From Geodermatophilus chilensis (GTDB taxonomy: Bacteria; Actinomycetota; Actinomycetes; Mycobacteriales; Geodermatophilaceae): a DNA stretch of 64,000 nt. The DNA is taken from positions 18,573-82,572 of the forward strand of contig NZ_NVPT01000002.1 in NCBI RefSeq assembly GCF_002802985.1, in the 5' to 3' direction. Within the stretch, counting starts at the first letter, position 1; each line of letters begins with the position of its first letter. The notes under the pieces were generated by a model that searched no databases, was not told the DNA's origin, and saw only the letters and a program-made list of their open reading frames with translations. Shown here in pieces: positions 41,712 through 50,677 of the stretch. The position numbers and the translations under genes are program-made.

Positions 41712-42872
41712 ATGGCTCGCACGATCGGCACCGCCTACCTCGTCGAGGCGGTGCGCACCCCGGTGGGACGGCGCGGTGGCGGCCTGGCCGCCCTCCACTC
41801 CGCGGACCTCGGCGCGCACGTGTTGCAGGAGCTGGTGTCGCGGGCCGGCGTCGACCCCGCGGCGGTGGACGACGTCGTCTTCGGCTGCGTGGACACCATC
41901 GGCTCGCAGGCCGGCGACATCGCCCGCACCGCCTGGCTGGCCGCGGGCCTGCCCGAGGAGGTACCCGGCGTCACCGTCGACCGGCAGTGCGGCTCCTCGC
42001 AGCAGGCGGTGCACTTCGCCGCCCAGGCCGTGCTCTCGGGCACCGCGGACCTCGTGGTCGCCGGCGGCGTGCAGAACATGAGCGCGCTGCCGATCAGCAG
42101 CGCGATGACCGCCGGGCAGGAGTACGGCTTCTCCGACCCGTTTTCCGGATCGGTCGGCTGGCGGGCCCGGTACGGCGACCAGCCGGTCGACCAGATCCGG
42201 TCGGCCGAGATGATCGCCGAGAAGTGGTCGATCAGCCGCGCGGACATGGAGGAGTTCTCCGTCGAGAGCCACCTGCGCGCGCTGCGAGCCCGGGCCGAGG
42301 GGCGCTTCGACCGCGAGATCACCCCGATCGCCGGCGTCGAGCACGACGAGGGCCCGCGCGAGCCCAACTGGGAGAAGATTCGCTCGCTCAAGCCGGTGCG
42401 CGAGGGCGGGTTGGTCACCGCCGCCGTTTCCAGCCAGATCTCCGACGGCGCCGCCGCGCTGCTGGTGGCCAGCGAGGACGCGGTGCGCGAGCACGGGCTC
42501 ATCCCGCGGGCGCGGATCGTGCACGTGTCGGTGCGCGGCGCGGACCCCGTGTGGATGCTCACCGCCCCCATCCCGGCGACCGCCCACGCCCTGGACAGGG
42601 CCGGGCTCACCCTCGACGACATCGACCTGGTCGAGATCAACGAGGCGTTCGCGTCCGTCGTCCTGGCGTGGCAGAAGGAGACCGGCGCCGACCTGTCCAA
42701 GGTCAACGTCAACGGGGGCGGGATCGCCCTCGGTCACCCGCTCGGCGCGACCGGCGCCCGGTTGATGACGACGCTGCTGCACGAGCTGGAGCGCACCGGT
42801 GGTCGCTTCGGCCTGCAGACGATGTGCGAGGGCGGCGGCCAGGCCAACGTCACCATCGTCGAGCGTCTCTGA
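41712..42872 (+). CDS. fadA6: Thiolase FadA6 (HIP degradation)
   Basis: 386-aa thiolase very similar to M. tuberculosis FadA6, which acts late in the breakdown of rings C and D. Shared blocks are 'VFGCVDTIGSQAGDIART', '[18 protein letters not shown]' (Cys93), 'GGVQNMSALPISSAMTAG' and 'FGLQTMCEGGGQANVTIVERL' (second Cys). The His motif is 'GGGIALGHPLGATG'. The start is ATG 41712, with AGGAGG about 9 bases upstream. It ends at a strong hairpin convergent with the ipd/fadE operon. Confidence 0.92.
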   Translation: MARTIGTAYLVEAVRTPVGRRGGGLAALHSADLGAHVLQELVSRAGVDPAAVDDVVFGCVDTIGSQAGDIARTAWLAAGLPEEVPGVTVDRQCGSSQQAVHFAAQAVLSGTADLVVAGGVQNMSALPISSAMTAGQEYGFSDPFSGSVGWRARYGDQPVDQIRSAEMIAEKWSISRADMEEFSVESHLRALRARAEGRFDREITPIAGVEHDEGPREPNWEKIRSLKPVREGGLVTAAVSSQISDGAAALLVASEDAVREHGLIPRARIVHVSVRGADPVWMLTAPIPATAHALDRAGLTLDDIDLVEINEAFASVVLAWQKETGADLSKVNVNGGGIALGHPLGATGARLMTTLLHELERTGGRFGLQTMCEGGGQANVTIVERL

Positions 42873-42879
42873 CACCACT

Positions 42880-42914
42880 CCTCGGGGCAGGGACGGTGCG
42901 TTCCTGCCCCGAGG
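42880..42914. terminator. Hairpin terminator, perfect 12-bp arms
   Basis: CCTCGGGGCAGG (42880-42891) pairs perfectly with 42903-42914. It fills the 44-base gap between the convergent fadA6 and the last gene of the ipd operon, so it can serve both. Confidence 0.8.
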
Positions 42915-42916
42915 GG

Positions 42917-44002
42917 TCAGAGGCCGGCGGCGGGCGCCAGGACCCGGCGCAGCTGCTCCGCCGACCCACCCGTGTGCTGCACGTGCGCGGCCCGCTTCAG
43001 CCACAGATGCGCGTCGTGCTCCCAGGTGATCGCGATGCCGCCGTGCAGCTGGATCGCTTCCCCGGCGACGTCGGCCAGCGTCTGCGCGCAGACGACCTTC
43101 GCCAGCGGCGCGACCACGGGCAGCTCCTCGGGCGCCGACGCAACGACCAGCGCAGCGTAGCGGGCGGTCGACGCCGCCGCCTCCACCGCGGTGAATAGGT
43201 CGGCCGCTCGGTGCCGCAGCGCCTGGAACGAGCCGAGCGCCCGGCCGAATTGGACGCGGGTGCGCAGGTGCTCGACGGTGCGCTCCAGCGCCCGGCGCGC
43301 CGTTCCCGCCGCCTCGCAGGCCGCGGCCACGGCGGCCACGTCCCGCGCGAACGCCACGGCGTCGGCACCGCCCACACGCACCGCCGGCACGCCAACGAGC
43401 GCAAGGTCCGCGGCGCGGCGGGTCCGGTCCAGGAGCGGCACGTCGGCCCGCGTCAGCCCCGGGGCATCGTCGGCGACGGCGAACAGCGCCTCGCCCTCGC
43501 CGTTCACCGCCGCCACGAGCAGCACGTCGGCGGACCCGCCGTCGGCGACCGCCGCCTTGGTGCCGGTCAGCAGCGGGCCTGCGGCACCCGGCGAGGCCGT
43601 GCAGCCCACCCGCGGCGGCCACGACCGGTCGCCCGGCTCGATCAGCGCGAGCGCGCCGACCGCCCCGTCCACCAGCGCCGGCAGCAGGTCGGCGCCGCCG
43701 AACCGGGCGAGGACCTCGGCGACGACGACGGTGGAGGCGTAGGGCGCCGGCAGCAGCGAGGCACCGACCTCCTCCAGGACGACGGCCACCTCGGCGAATG
43801 TGGCGCCGGCACCGCCCTGTGCCTCGGGGACCGCGAGCGTGGTCAGCCCGAGCTCCCCGGTCAGCTGCGCCCACAGCCGCTCGTCCCGGCCCAGCGGCGA
43901 CTCCATGGCAGCGCGGACGGCAGCGGAGTCGACCTGCTTGGCCAGCAGGGAGCCGACGGCGTCGCGCAGGTCGCGCTGCTCGTCGGTCAGCGAGAGGTCC
44001 AT
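42917..44002 (-). CDS. Acyl-CoA dehydrogenase subunit, FadE32/FadE33-like
   Basis: 361-aa acyl-CoA dehydrogenase: 'MDLSLTDEQRDLRDAVGSLL', 'HLRTRVQFGRALGSFQALRHRAADLFTAVE' across about 252-281, and 'LHGGIAITWEHDAHLWLKRAAHVQ' near 325-348. It resembles the shorter, heteromer-forming FadE32/FadE33 subunits of the HIP pathway. The start is ATG 44002, 10 bases after the fadE30 stop. It is the last gene of an eleven-gene operon. A second such subunit is at 46923; which one corresponds to FadE32 or FadE33 cannot be settled here. Confidence 0.82.
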   Translation of the reverse strand: MDLSLTDEQRDLRDAVGSLLAKQVDSAAVRAAMESPLGRDERLWAQLTGELGLTTLAVPEAQGGAGATFAEVAVVLEEVGASLLPAPYASTVVVAEVLARFGGADLLPALVDGAVGALALIEPGDRSWPPRVGCTASPGAAGPLLTGTKAAVADGGSADVLLVAAVNGEGEALFAVADDAPGLTRADVPLLDRTRRAADLALVGVPAVRVGGADAVAFARDVAAVAAACEAAGTARRALERTVEHLRTRVQFGRALGSFQALRHRAADLFTAVEAAASTARYAALVVASAPEELPVVAPLAKVVCAQTLADVAGEAIQLHGGIAITWEHDAHLWLKRAAHVQHTGGSAEQLRRVLAPAAGL

Positions 44003-44012
44003 CGCGGCCTCC

Positions 44013-45188
44013 TCAGGCGCGGTCGCGGGGCAGGCCGAGGTGGCGCTCGGCGAGGACGTTGCGCTGGACCTCGTTCGAGCCGCCGTAGATGGTGTCGGCC
44101 CGGCTGAACAGGAACAGCCGCTGCTCGTCGGTCAGCTCGTACGGCAATCCACCGGTGACGGCGGCGGACGGCCCTTCCACCGCCATCGCCAGCTCACCCA
44201 GACGCCGGTGCCAGTTGGCCCACAGGAGCTTGGAGACGCTGGCCGCCCACGGCGCCTCGCGGGCGGCGTCGGCCCCGAGCGTGCGCAGTGCGGTGTGCCG
44301 CATGACCTGCAGGTCCACCCATGCCGAGACGATCCGGTCGGCGAGCACCGGGTCGTCGGCGGCACCGTTGGCCCGGGCCCGCGCGGTGATGGCCGCGAAC
44401 TCCCGGGCGAAGCCGATCTGCTGGCCCAGGGTGGAGACGCCGCGCTCGAAGCCGAGCAGGCTCATCGCCACCCGCCAGCCCTCGCCGGGCTCCCCCACGA
44501 CGTCGCCGGCCGCGGCCACCGCACCGTCGAGGAACACCTCGTTGAACTCCGAGGTGCCGGTGAGCTGCACGATCGGGCGCACGGTGATGCCCGGCTGGTC
44601 CATCGGCACGAGCAGGAACGACAGCCCCGCGTGCCGCTGCGAGCCGGGCTCGGTGCGGGCGAGGACGAAGCACCAGTCGGCGACGTGCGCCAGCGACGTC
44701 CAGATCTTCTGCCCGGTGATCAACCACCGGCCGTCGAGCACCGCCCGGGTGCTCACGTTGGCCAGGTCCGAGCCGGCGTCGGGCTCGGAGTAGCCCTGGC
44801 ACCACATGACCTCGCCGGCGGCGACGCCGGGGACGAAGCGCGCCTTCTGCTCCTCGGTGCCGTGCGCCAGCAGGGTGGGCACGAGCAGTTGCTCGCCGAT
44901 GTGGCCGAGCCGGCCGGGCGCGGCAGCGCGGGCGTACTCCTCGTGGAAGACCACCTGCTGCGACAGGCTCAGCGCCCGGCCGTAGCGGTCGTCGGGCCAG
45001 CCGACGCCGATCCAGCCGGCCTCGCCGAGCCGCCGCTCCCAGGCGGCCCGCTGCTCGAGGTGCTCGTGCTCACGGCCCGGCCCCCCGCTGCCGCGCAGCG
45101 CCGCGAAGTCGCCCGAGAGCTGGGTCTCGAGCCAGTCGCGCACCTCGGCCCGGAACTCGGCGTCGGTGCGGCTGTCGCGCGGCCCCAC
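44013..45188 (-). CDS. fadE30: Acyl-CoA dehydrogenase FadE30
   Basis: 391-aa acyl-CoA dehydrogenase matching FadE30, which dehydrogenates the 5-OH-HIP-CoA side chain early in ring C/D degradation. Blocks include 'FAALRGSGGPGREHEHLEQR', 'MWCQGYSEPDAGSDLANVST', 'ITGQKIWTSLAHVADWCFVL', 'GVSTLGQQIGFAREFAAI' and 'RADTIYGGSNEVQRNVLAER'. The start is GTG 45188, giving a short leader before 'DAEFRAEVRDWLE'; it lies 2 bases after the SDR stop. Very similar in length to the M. tuberculosis protein (385 aa). Confidence 0.9.
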   Translation of the reverse strand: MGPRDSRTDAEFRAEVRDWLETQLSGDFAALRGSGGPGREHEHLEQRAAWERRLGEAGWIGVGWPDDRYGRALSLSQQVVFHEEYARAAAPGRLGHIGEQLLVPTLLAHGTEEQKARFVPGVAAGEVMWCQGYSEPDAGSDLANVSTRAVLDGRWLITGQKIWTSLAHVADWCFVLARTEPGSQRHAGLSFLLVPMDQPGITVRPIVQLTGTSEFNEVFLDGAVAAAGDVVGEPGEGWRVAMSLLGFERGVSTLGQQIGFAREFAAITARARANGAADDPVLADRIVSAWVDLQVMRHTALRTLGADAAREAPWAASVSKLLWANWHRRLGELAMAVEGPSAAVTGGLPYELTDEQRLFLFSRADTIYGGSNEVQRNVLAERHLGLPRDRA

Positions 45189-45190
45189 GG

Positions 45191-46054
45191 TCAGGCGCCG
45201 TACACCGGGGTCGGCGGCTCCGCCTCGGACAGGAGGTCCTTCACCACCGGGCCGAGCTCGCCGACTCGCCAGCGGCGGCCGGCGGAGCGGCGCGGCCCGA
45301 ATCGCCAGCCGTCGCAGATGCCCACCCGGTCGGCCTCCACCTCGAACACCCGCCCGGTCACGAAGCCGGACTCCTCGCCGGCCAACCAGACCACCAGCGG
45401 CGAGACGTTGGCCGGGTCCATGGCGTCGAACCCGCTCTCCGGCCTGGCCATCGTCTCGGCGAACACCGCCTCGGTCATCGGCGTGCGTGCGGCCGGGGCC
45501 AGGGCGTTGACGGTCACCCCGTACCGGGCCAGCTCCACGGCCGCGACCTGGGTGAGCGCGACGACACCGGCCTTGGCGGCGGCGTAGTTCCCCTGGCCCA
45601 CGCTGCCCATGAGCCCGGCACCGGAGCTGGTGTTGACGATCCGGGCGTCGACCGGCTCCCCCGCCTTGCTGCGCTCGCGCCAGTGGGCCGCGGCGTGCCG
45701 GAGCGGGCAGAAGTGGCCCTTCAGGTCGACGCGGACGACGTCGTCCCACTCGGCCTCGCTCATCCCGACCAGCATGCGGTCGCGGACGATGCCGGCGTTG
45801 TTCACCAGCGCGTCGAGGCGGCCGAAGGCGTCGACCGCCGCGCCGACCAGGCCCTCGGCCGCCGACCAGTCCGCGACGTCGCACGGGTGACCCACGGCCC
45901 GGCCCCCGGCCGCCCGGATCTCCTCGGCGACGGCGTGCGCGGCGTCGCCGACGTCGTTGACCACGACGTCGAAGCCGGCCCGGCCGAGGGCGAGGGCGTG
46001 CGCCCGGCCCAGGCCCTGGCCGGCGCCGGTGACGATGACGGAACGGGCGCTCAC
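45191..46054 (-). CDS. MFE2-type short-chain dehydrogenase
   Basis: 287-aa SDR of the HSD17B4 type, like M. tuberculosis Rv3548c. It has 'VIVTGAGQGLGRAHALAL' (about 6-23), 'VVNDVG', 'NNAGIVRDRMLVGMSEAEWDDVVRVDLKGHF' across about 90-120, Ser in 'VNTSSGAGLMG', Tyr/Lys in 'NYAAAKAGVV', and a C-terminal tail of about 50 residues. A 3-hydroxyacyl-CoA substrate in HIP degradation is likely. The start is GTG 46054, overlapping the upstream hydratase stop by 4 bases. It is related to, but distinct from, the SDR at 14785. Confidence 0.82.
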   Translation of the reverse strand: MSARSVIVTGAGQGLGRAHALALGRAGFDVVVNDVGDAAHAVAEEIRAAGGRAVGHPCDVADWSAAEGLVGAAVDAFGRLDALVNNAGIVRDRMLVGMSEAEWDDVVRVDLKGHFCPLRHAAAHWRERSKAGEPVDARIVNTSSGAGLMGSVGQGNYAAAKAGVVALTQVAAVELARYGVTVNALAPAARTPMTEAVFAETMARPESGFDAMDPANVSPLVVWLAGEESGFVTGRVFEVEADRVGICDGWRFGPRRSAGRRWRVGELGPVVKDLLSEAEPPTPVYGA

Positions 46055-46926
46055 TTGCTCTCCTGGAGGGTCGTCTCGGCGGAGCGGCGGGCCTCGCGCA
46101 TCGAGCGGGCGTCGTGCCCGGCGAGGGAGTCGGCGCCGACCTCGGCGTTGTGCGCGTGGGCGACGTGGTGCAGGCCGAAGACGGAGTCCATCCCGGCGTG
46201 CTGGCCCATGAGGTCCTCGGCCTGGTTGATCGCCCTCTTGGTCAGGGCCAGGCCCAGCCGCGGCATGGTGGCGATCCGGCCGGCGAGGTCGGCGACCTCG
46301 ACGGCCAGTTGCTCGCGGGGGACGACACGGTTGACCATCCCCCACTCCTTGGCGCGGGCGGCGTCCACCCGCTCGCCGAGGTAGAGGAACTCCTTGGCCT
46401 GCCGGGCGCCCATCACCCAGGGGTGGGCGAAGTACTCGACGCCGGGGATGCCCATGCGCACGACCGGGTCGGCGAAGAAGGCGTCGTCGGAGGCGACGAT
46501 GAAGTCGCAGACCCAGGCGAGCATGAGGCCGCCGGCGATGCAGGCGCCCTGGACCTGGGCGATGACCGGCTTGGGCAGCTCCCGCCAGCGGCGGCACATG
46601 CCCAGGTACACCTCGGACTCGCGGGCGAAGCGCAGCTCGGCGCCGCTCTTGCCCACGTGGTCCCACCACAGCCCGGCCTTCCGGTCGAACGAGGTGTCGA
46701 CGTCGCGGCCCGGGGTGCCGATGTCGTGCCCGGCGCTGAAGTGCCTGCCGGCGGCGCGCAGCACGACGACCTTCACCTCGTCGTCGGCGGCGGCGTCGTA
46801 GAACGCGCGGTCGAGGGCGTAGGTCATGGCCGAGTTCTGCGCGTTGCGGTACTCGGGCCGGTTCAGCGTCACGTAGGCGACCGAGTCGGCCACCTCGTAG
46901 AGCACCGGCGACTGGGGCTCGGTCAT
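46051..46926 (-). CDS. Enoyl-CoA hydratase/isomerase family protein
   Basis: 291-aa crotonase-fold protein: 'VAYVTLNRPEYRNAQNSAMTYALD' (about 17-40), oxyanion-hole segments 'HFSAGHDIGTPG' and 'QGACIAGGLMLAWVCDFIVASDDA', then 'RMGIPGVEYF' with the second catalytic-side Glu. The C-terminal part is longer than in short EchA proteins and rich in His ('FGLHHVAHAHNAEVG'). It starts at ATG 46926, overlapping the acyl-CoA dehydrogenase stop. It probably hydrates one of the enoyl-CoA esters formed by the neighbouring FadE proteins. It is not EchA20, which is at 49089. Confidence 0.82.
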   Translation of the reverse strand: MTEPQSPVLYEVADSVAYVTLNRPEYRNAQNSAMTYALDRAFYDAAADDEVKVVVLRAAGRHFSAGHDIGTPGRDVDTSFDRKAGLWWDHVGKSGAELRFARESEVYLGMCRRWRELPKPVIAQVQGACIAGGLMLAWVCDFIVASDDAFFADPVVRMGIPGVEYFAHPWVMGARQAKEFLYLGERVDAARAKEWGMVNRVVPREQLAVEVADLAGRIATMPRLGLALTKRAINQAEDLMGQHAGMDSVFGLHHVAHAHNAEVGADSLAGHDARSMREARRSAETTLQESK

Positions 46927-47954
46927 CGGGCGGCCTCCCACGGCAGGACGGACGGGTCGACGGCGGGCGGCAGGCCGAGCGAATCGGCGACGACGGCCCG
47001 GTGGTGGTCCTCTCTCCCCCAGCCGGCGGCCAGCGCCCAGGCGCGCTTCACGTAGAGATGCAGGTCGTACTCGACGGTGTAGCCGATCGCCCCGTGCGCC
47101 TGGATGGTCGTGCGGGCGGCCCGCTCGGCCGTGCGCGACGCCATCGCCTTGGCGGCGGCGACGTGCGCCCGCGCCGCGGGGTCGCCGGCGGCCAGCGAGA
47201 CGGCCGCGCGCTGCACGACCGGCAGGGTGAAGCGGACGTCGAGCAGGACGTTCGCCAGCATGTGCTTGACCGCCTGCTGGCTGCCGATCGGGACGCCGAA
47301 CTGCGTGCGGGCCCTGGCGTGCGCGACGGCCATGTCCAGCTGCCGGTGCACGAGCCCGACCAGCTGCGCGGCGGCGGCCAGCGCCCCGCGCAGCCAGGCG
47401 CGCTCCAGGTCCGCGGGATCGGCGCTCACGACCGCGCCGCCCGCAGGAGTTCGGGCGGCAGTCCGGCTGCCGTCGACCGTGGCCACCCGTTCCAGCGACA
47501 CCCCGGTGAGGTCGAGCAGCCGCAGCTTGGTGCCCGCGCGCACCAGCGCCCGGTCGCTGCAGCCGGCCCAGGGCAGGACACCGGAACCCGACAGCTCGGC
47601 GGTGCCGACGAGGTCCCCGGCGACCAGCCCGGCGAGGTCCCCGCCACCCCGGCCGGCGAGCAGCGGAACGAGCACCGCCACCGTCTCGGCGATCGGCAGC
47701 GGCACCGCGGCGCGGCCCACCTCCACGAACAGCGGCACCAGGTCGACCTCGGTGAGGCCGAGCCCGCCGTCGTCGTCGGGCAGCACGGCGCCGAGCAGCC
47801 CCAGGTCGGCAAGCTGCCGCCAGAGGCCGAGGCGTGCCTTGTCCCCCTCGGGGCCCCAGGCGGCACGGACGACGTCGGGCGGGCAGGCATCGGCGAGCAG
47901 CTCGCGGACGGCGGCGGCGAGTTCGACCTGGTCGAGGGTGGGAGCGAACCTCAC
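46923..47954 (-). CDS. Acyl-CoA dehydrogenase subunit, FadE32/FadE33-like
   Basis: 343-aa divergent acyl-CoA dehydrogenase. Recognisable parts are 'RTQFGVPIGSQQAVKHMLANVLLDVRF' (about 228-254) and 'IQAHGAIGYTVEYDLHLYVKRAWALA' (about 293-318); the N-terminal half is degenerate, as in subunits that need a partner. The start is GTG 47954, chosen for GGAGG 7 bases upstream. It lies 4 bases after the fadE31 stop and probably forms a heteromer with fadE31 or the subunit at 42917. The M. tuberculosis equivalents are about 320 aa. Confidence 0.8.
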   Translation of the reverse strand: MRFAPTLDQVELAAAVRELLADACPPDVVRAAWGPEGDKARLGLWRQLADLGLLGAVLPDDDGGLGLTEVDLVPLFVEVGRAAVPLPIAETVAVLVPLLAGRGGGDLAGLVAGDLVGTAELSGSGVLPWAGCSDRALVRAGTKLRLLDLTGVSLERVATVDGSRTAARTPAGGAVVSADPADLERAWLRGALAAAAQLVGLVHRQLDMAVAHARARTQFGVPIGSQQAVKHMLANVLLDVRFTLPVVQRAAVSLAAGDPAARAHVAAAKAMASRTAERAARTTIQAHGAIGYTVEYDLHLYVKRAWALAAGWGREDHHRAVVADSLGLPPAVDPSVLPWEAAR

Positions 47955-47958
47955 GCGG

Positions 47959-49089
47959 TCACCTCCGTGGCAGGCCGAGCAGCCGCTCGGCGACGATGGA
48001 GCGCTGGATCTCGTTGGTGCCGGCGTAGATGGGCCCGGAGAGGCTGAACATGTGGCCGCGGCTCCACGGCGCGTCGACCTCGGCCTCGAGCCCGAGCAGC
48101 CCCAGAGCCGTCTCGTGCAGCGCGATGTCGAGCTCGGACCAGTAGAGCTTGTTGAGGCTGGACTCCGCGCCCGGGTTGCGGCCCTCGACGAGGTCGGTGA
48201 CCTGGGCGAGGGTGAACAACTGGTAGGCCTCGGCGCGCAGGTGCGCCTCGACCACACCGTCCCGGGCGGCGGCGGTCAGCGAGCCAGCCCGGTCGACGGC
48301 CAGCTCCCGCAACCGCTCGGCGGCGGCGAGGAACCGGCCGGGCGAGCGCAGGGTGAGCCCCCGCTCGGAGCCGGTGGTGGCCATGGCCACCGACCAGCCC
48401 TGGCCGACGCCGCCGAGCACGGCGGAGTCGGGGACGACGACGTCGTCGAAGAACACCTCGGCGAAGCCCTCGTCCCCGTCGAGCCGGCCGAAGCCGCGCA
48501 CGGTGACGCCCGGGGTGTCCAGCGGGACCAGCAGATAGGTGAGCCCGGCGTGCCGGGAGACCTCCGGGTCGGTGCGGAAGAGCCCGAACAGGTGGGTGCA
48601 GAACGCGCCACGCGTCGTCCAGGTCTTCTGCCCGTTGATCTTCCAGCCGCCGTCGACCTTCTCGGCGCGGCTGCTGATCCCGGCCAGGTCGCTGCCGGCA
48701 CCCGGCTCAGACCAGCCCTGGCACCAGAGCTGCTCGGCGGCGGCCATCCTCGGCAGGATCTCGTCCTGCTGCTCCGGCGTCCCGAAGGCGAAGACCGTGG
48801 GCGCGAGCAGGAAGATCCCGTTCTGGGTGACCCGCTGCGGGGCCCCGGCCCGGTAGTACTCCTCCTCGAAGATCAGCCACTCCCACAGCGAGGCGTCGCG
48901 ACCGCCGTAGCGCTCGGGCCAGGAGACGACCGCCCAGCGGTCGGCGAACAGCCGGCGCTCCCACTCCAGGTGCGCGGCGAACCCCTCGCGGGTGTCGCCG
49001 GAGGGCAGTCCGTGCGGCACGTTGGCCTCCAGCCAGGCTCGCGCCTCGGCCCGGAACGCTTCCTCGGCCGGGGACCAGGTCAGGTCCAT
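47959..49089 (-). CDS. fadE31: Acyl-CoA dehydrogenase, FadE31-like
   Basis: 376-aa acyl-CoA dehydrogenase, as long as M. tuberculosis FadE31 (377 aa). It has 'LTWSPAEEAFRAEARAWLE', 'WPERYGGRDASLWEWLIFEEEYYRAGAP', 'LWCQGWSEPGAGSDLAGISS', 'INGQKTWTTRGAFCTHLFGL' and 'SGPIYAGTNEIQRSIVAERLLGLP'. It acts in ring C/D (HIP) degradation. The start is ATG 49089, sharing one base with the echA20 stop. The adjacent divergent acyl-CoA dehydrogenase is its likely partner. Confidence 0.85.
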   Translation of the reverse strand: MDLTWSPAEEAFRAEARAWLEANVPHGLPSGDTREGFAAHLEWERRLFADRWAVVSWPERYGGRDASLWEWLIFEEEYYRAGAPQRVTQNGIFLLAPTVFAFGTPEQQDEILPRMAAAEQLWCQGWSEPGAGSDLAGISSRAEKVDGGWKINGQKTWTTRGAFCTHLFGLFRTDPEVSRHAGLTYLLVPLDTPGVTVRGFGRLDGDEGFAEVFFDDVVVPDSAVLGGVGQGWSVAMATTGSERGLTLRSPGRFLAAAERLRELAVDRAGSLTAAARDGVVEAHLRAEAYQLFTLAQVTDLVEGRNPGAESSLNKLYWSELDIALHETALGLLGLEAEVDAPWSRGHMFSLSGPIYAGTNEIQRSIVAERLLGLPRR

Positions 49090-49847
49090 CAGCGACCGGC
49101 CCCGGAGCCGAAGCCCTCGCGCACCTGCGACGCGGTGCCCGACAGGTTGAGCTCGAAGGTGAAGCCCTGCTCGTAGCGGTAGCTGCGCTTGACGTCCCAC
49201 AGGTCGATGCCGTTGAGCGCCTCCTTGGCGGCGCGGATCACCGTGGGGTTCTTGGCCGCGATCGAGCCGGCCACCTCGAACGCCTTCGCGCGCAGTTCGC
49301 CGTGCGGTACCACCGCCCACACCGAGCCGAAGGCGTGTAGCTGGGCCGCCGTGGCGGTCGTTGAGGTGTAGAACATCGCCCGCATCAGGTGCTGCGGAAC
49401 CAGCCGGGACAGGTGCGTGGCCGCGCCCAGGGCGCCGCGGTCGACCTCGGGGAGCCCGAAGGTGGCGTCGTCGCTGGCCACGATGACGTCGGCGTTGCCG
49501 ACCAGTCCGATACCGCCGCCGAGGCAGAAGCCGTGCACGGCCGCGACCACCGGGACCGGACAGTCGTACACGGCGGCGAAGGCCGCGTAGCACCCGCGGT
49601 TGGCGCCGATGATCGCCGAGTGGTCGGGGCTGGCCTGCACCTCCTTGATGTCCACGCCGGCGTTGAAACCGCGGCCCTGGGCACGCAGCACCACCGCCCG
49701 GGTCGCCGGGTCGCGGCCCAGCTCCCAGAGCGCGTCTGCGACGGCGTACCAGCCCGCGACGGTCAGCGCGTTGACCGGTGGTGCATCCATGACCACCTCG
49801 GCGATGCCGTTCGGGTCGGCCCTCTCATACCGGACTCCGGTGTCCAT
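49089..49847 (-). CDS. echA20: Ring-opening crotonase EchA20
   Basis: 252-aa crotonase very similar to EchA20, which hydrolytically opens ring C of the HIP-derived CoA ester. Diagnostic text is 'VVMDAPPVNALTVAGWYAVAD', 'RGFNAGVDIKEVQ', 'GFCLGGGIGLVGNADVIVASDDATFGLPEVDRGALGAATHLSRLVPQH' across about 114-161, and 'SYRYEQGFTFELNLSG'. The start is ATG 49847, with GGAGAGG upstream. Its order beside ipdF, ipdC, ipdB and ipdA resembles the mycobacterial HIP locus. Confidence 0.93.
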   Translation of the reverse strand: MDTGVRYERADPNGIAEVVMDAPPVNALTVAGWYAVADALWELGRDPATRAVVLRAQGRGFNAGVDIKEVQASPDHSAIIGANRGCYAAFAAVYDCPVPVVAAVHGFCLGGGIGLVGNADVIVASDDATFGLPEVDRGALGAATHLSRLVPQHLMRAMFYTSTTATAAQLHAFGSVWAVVPHGELRAKAFEVAGSIAAKNPTVIRAAKEALNGIDLWDVKRSYRYEQGFTFELNLSGTASQVREGFGSGAGR

Positions 49848-49891
49848 CGATCCCTCTCCGCTCTGCCGATCGCGCGAGCTCGCGAGCCCGC

Positions 49892-50677
49892 TCACGGGTG
49901 CTGGCTGCTGACGGACACGACCTCGCCGGTCATGTAGGTGGAGTAGTCGCTGGCCAGGAAGACGATGACGTTTGCGACCTCCCAGGGCTCGGCCGCGCGG
50001 CCGAACGCCTCCCCGTCGCTGAGCCGGTCGAGCAGCTCGTCGCTGGTCACCTTGGCCAGGAACGGGTGCATGGCGATGCTGGGTGAGACGGCGTTGACCC
50101 GGACCCCCTGCCGGGCGACGTCCATCGCGGTGCAGCGGGTGAGCGCCATGACGCCGGCCTTGGCCGCGGCGTAGTGCGCCTGCCCCGGCTGAGCGCGCCA
50201 GCCGATGACGGAGGCGTTGTTCACGATCACGCCCGAGCCGCGGCCGGCCATGTGCCGGAGCACTTCGCGGGTCATCCGGAAGGTGCCGGTGAGCGTGACG
50301 TCGAGGACGGACGCCCACTGCTCGTCGGTCATTTCCAGGATGCTCGCGGTGCCGCCGAGCCCGGCGTTGTTGACCAGGACGTCGAGACCGCCGAACGCGT
50401 CGAGAGTCCCCTCCACCAGCGCGGTCACCTGCGCCTGGTCGGTGACGTCACACGGGATCGCGAGGACGTCGGTGTCGAACTCCTTTGTCAGCAGCTCGGC
50501 GGTCTCGGCCAGGCGCCGCTCGTGCCGGTCGCTGATCGCGACGCGGGCGCCCTCCTCCAGGCAGCGGCGGGCGGTGGCCGAGCCGATGCCGGTGCCGGCG
50601 GCCGCGGTGATCAGCACCGCCTTGCCGTCGAGCAGGGCGTGACCGGCGGGCGGCGTGGGCACGCGAGGCTCAGACAC
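49892..50677 (-). CDS. ipdF: Hydroxy-HIP-CoA dehydrogenase IpdF
   Basis: 261-aa SDR very close to M. tuberculosis IpdF (262 aa), which oxidises the 5-hydroxyl of the HIP-CoA derivative. Shared text includes 'GHALLDGKAVLITAAAGTGIGSATARR', 'ISDRHERRLAETA', 'NNASVIGWRAQPGQAHYAAAKAGVMALTRC' and 'FGRAAEPWEVANVIVFLASDYSTYMTGE'. The nucleotide loop is AAAGTGIG in place of TGxxxGIG, as in IpdF. It starts at GTG 50677, overlapping the ipdC stop by 8 bases. Confidence 0.93.
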   Translation of the reverse strand: MSEPRVPTPPAGHALLDGKAVLITAAAGTGIGSATARRCLEEGARVAISDRHERRLAETAELLTKEFDTDVLAIPCDVTDQAQVTALVEGTLDAFGGLDVLVNNAGLGGTASILEMTDEQWASVLDVTLTGTFRMTREVLRHMAGRGSGVIVNNASVIGWRAQPGQAHYAAAKAGVMALTRCTAMDVARQGVRVNAVSPSIAMHPFLAKVTSDELLDRLSDGEAFGRAAEPWEVANVIVFLASDYSTYMTGEVVSVSSQHP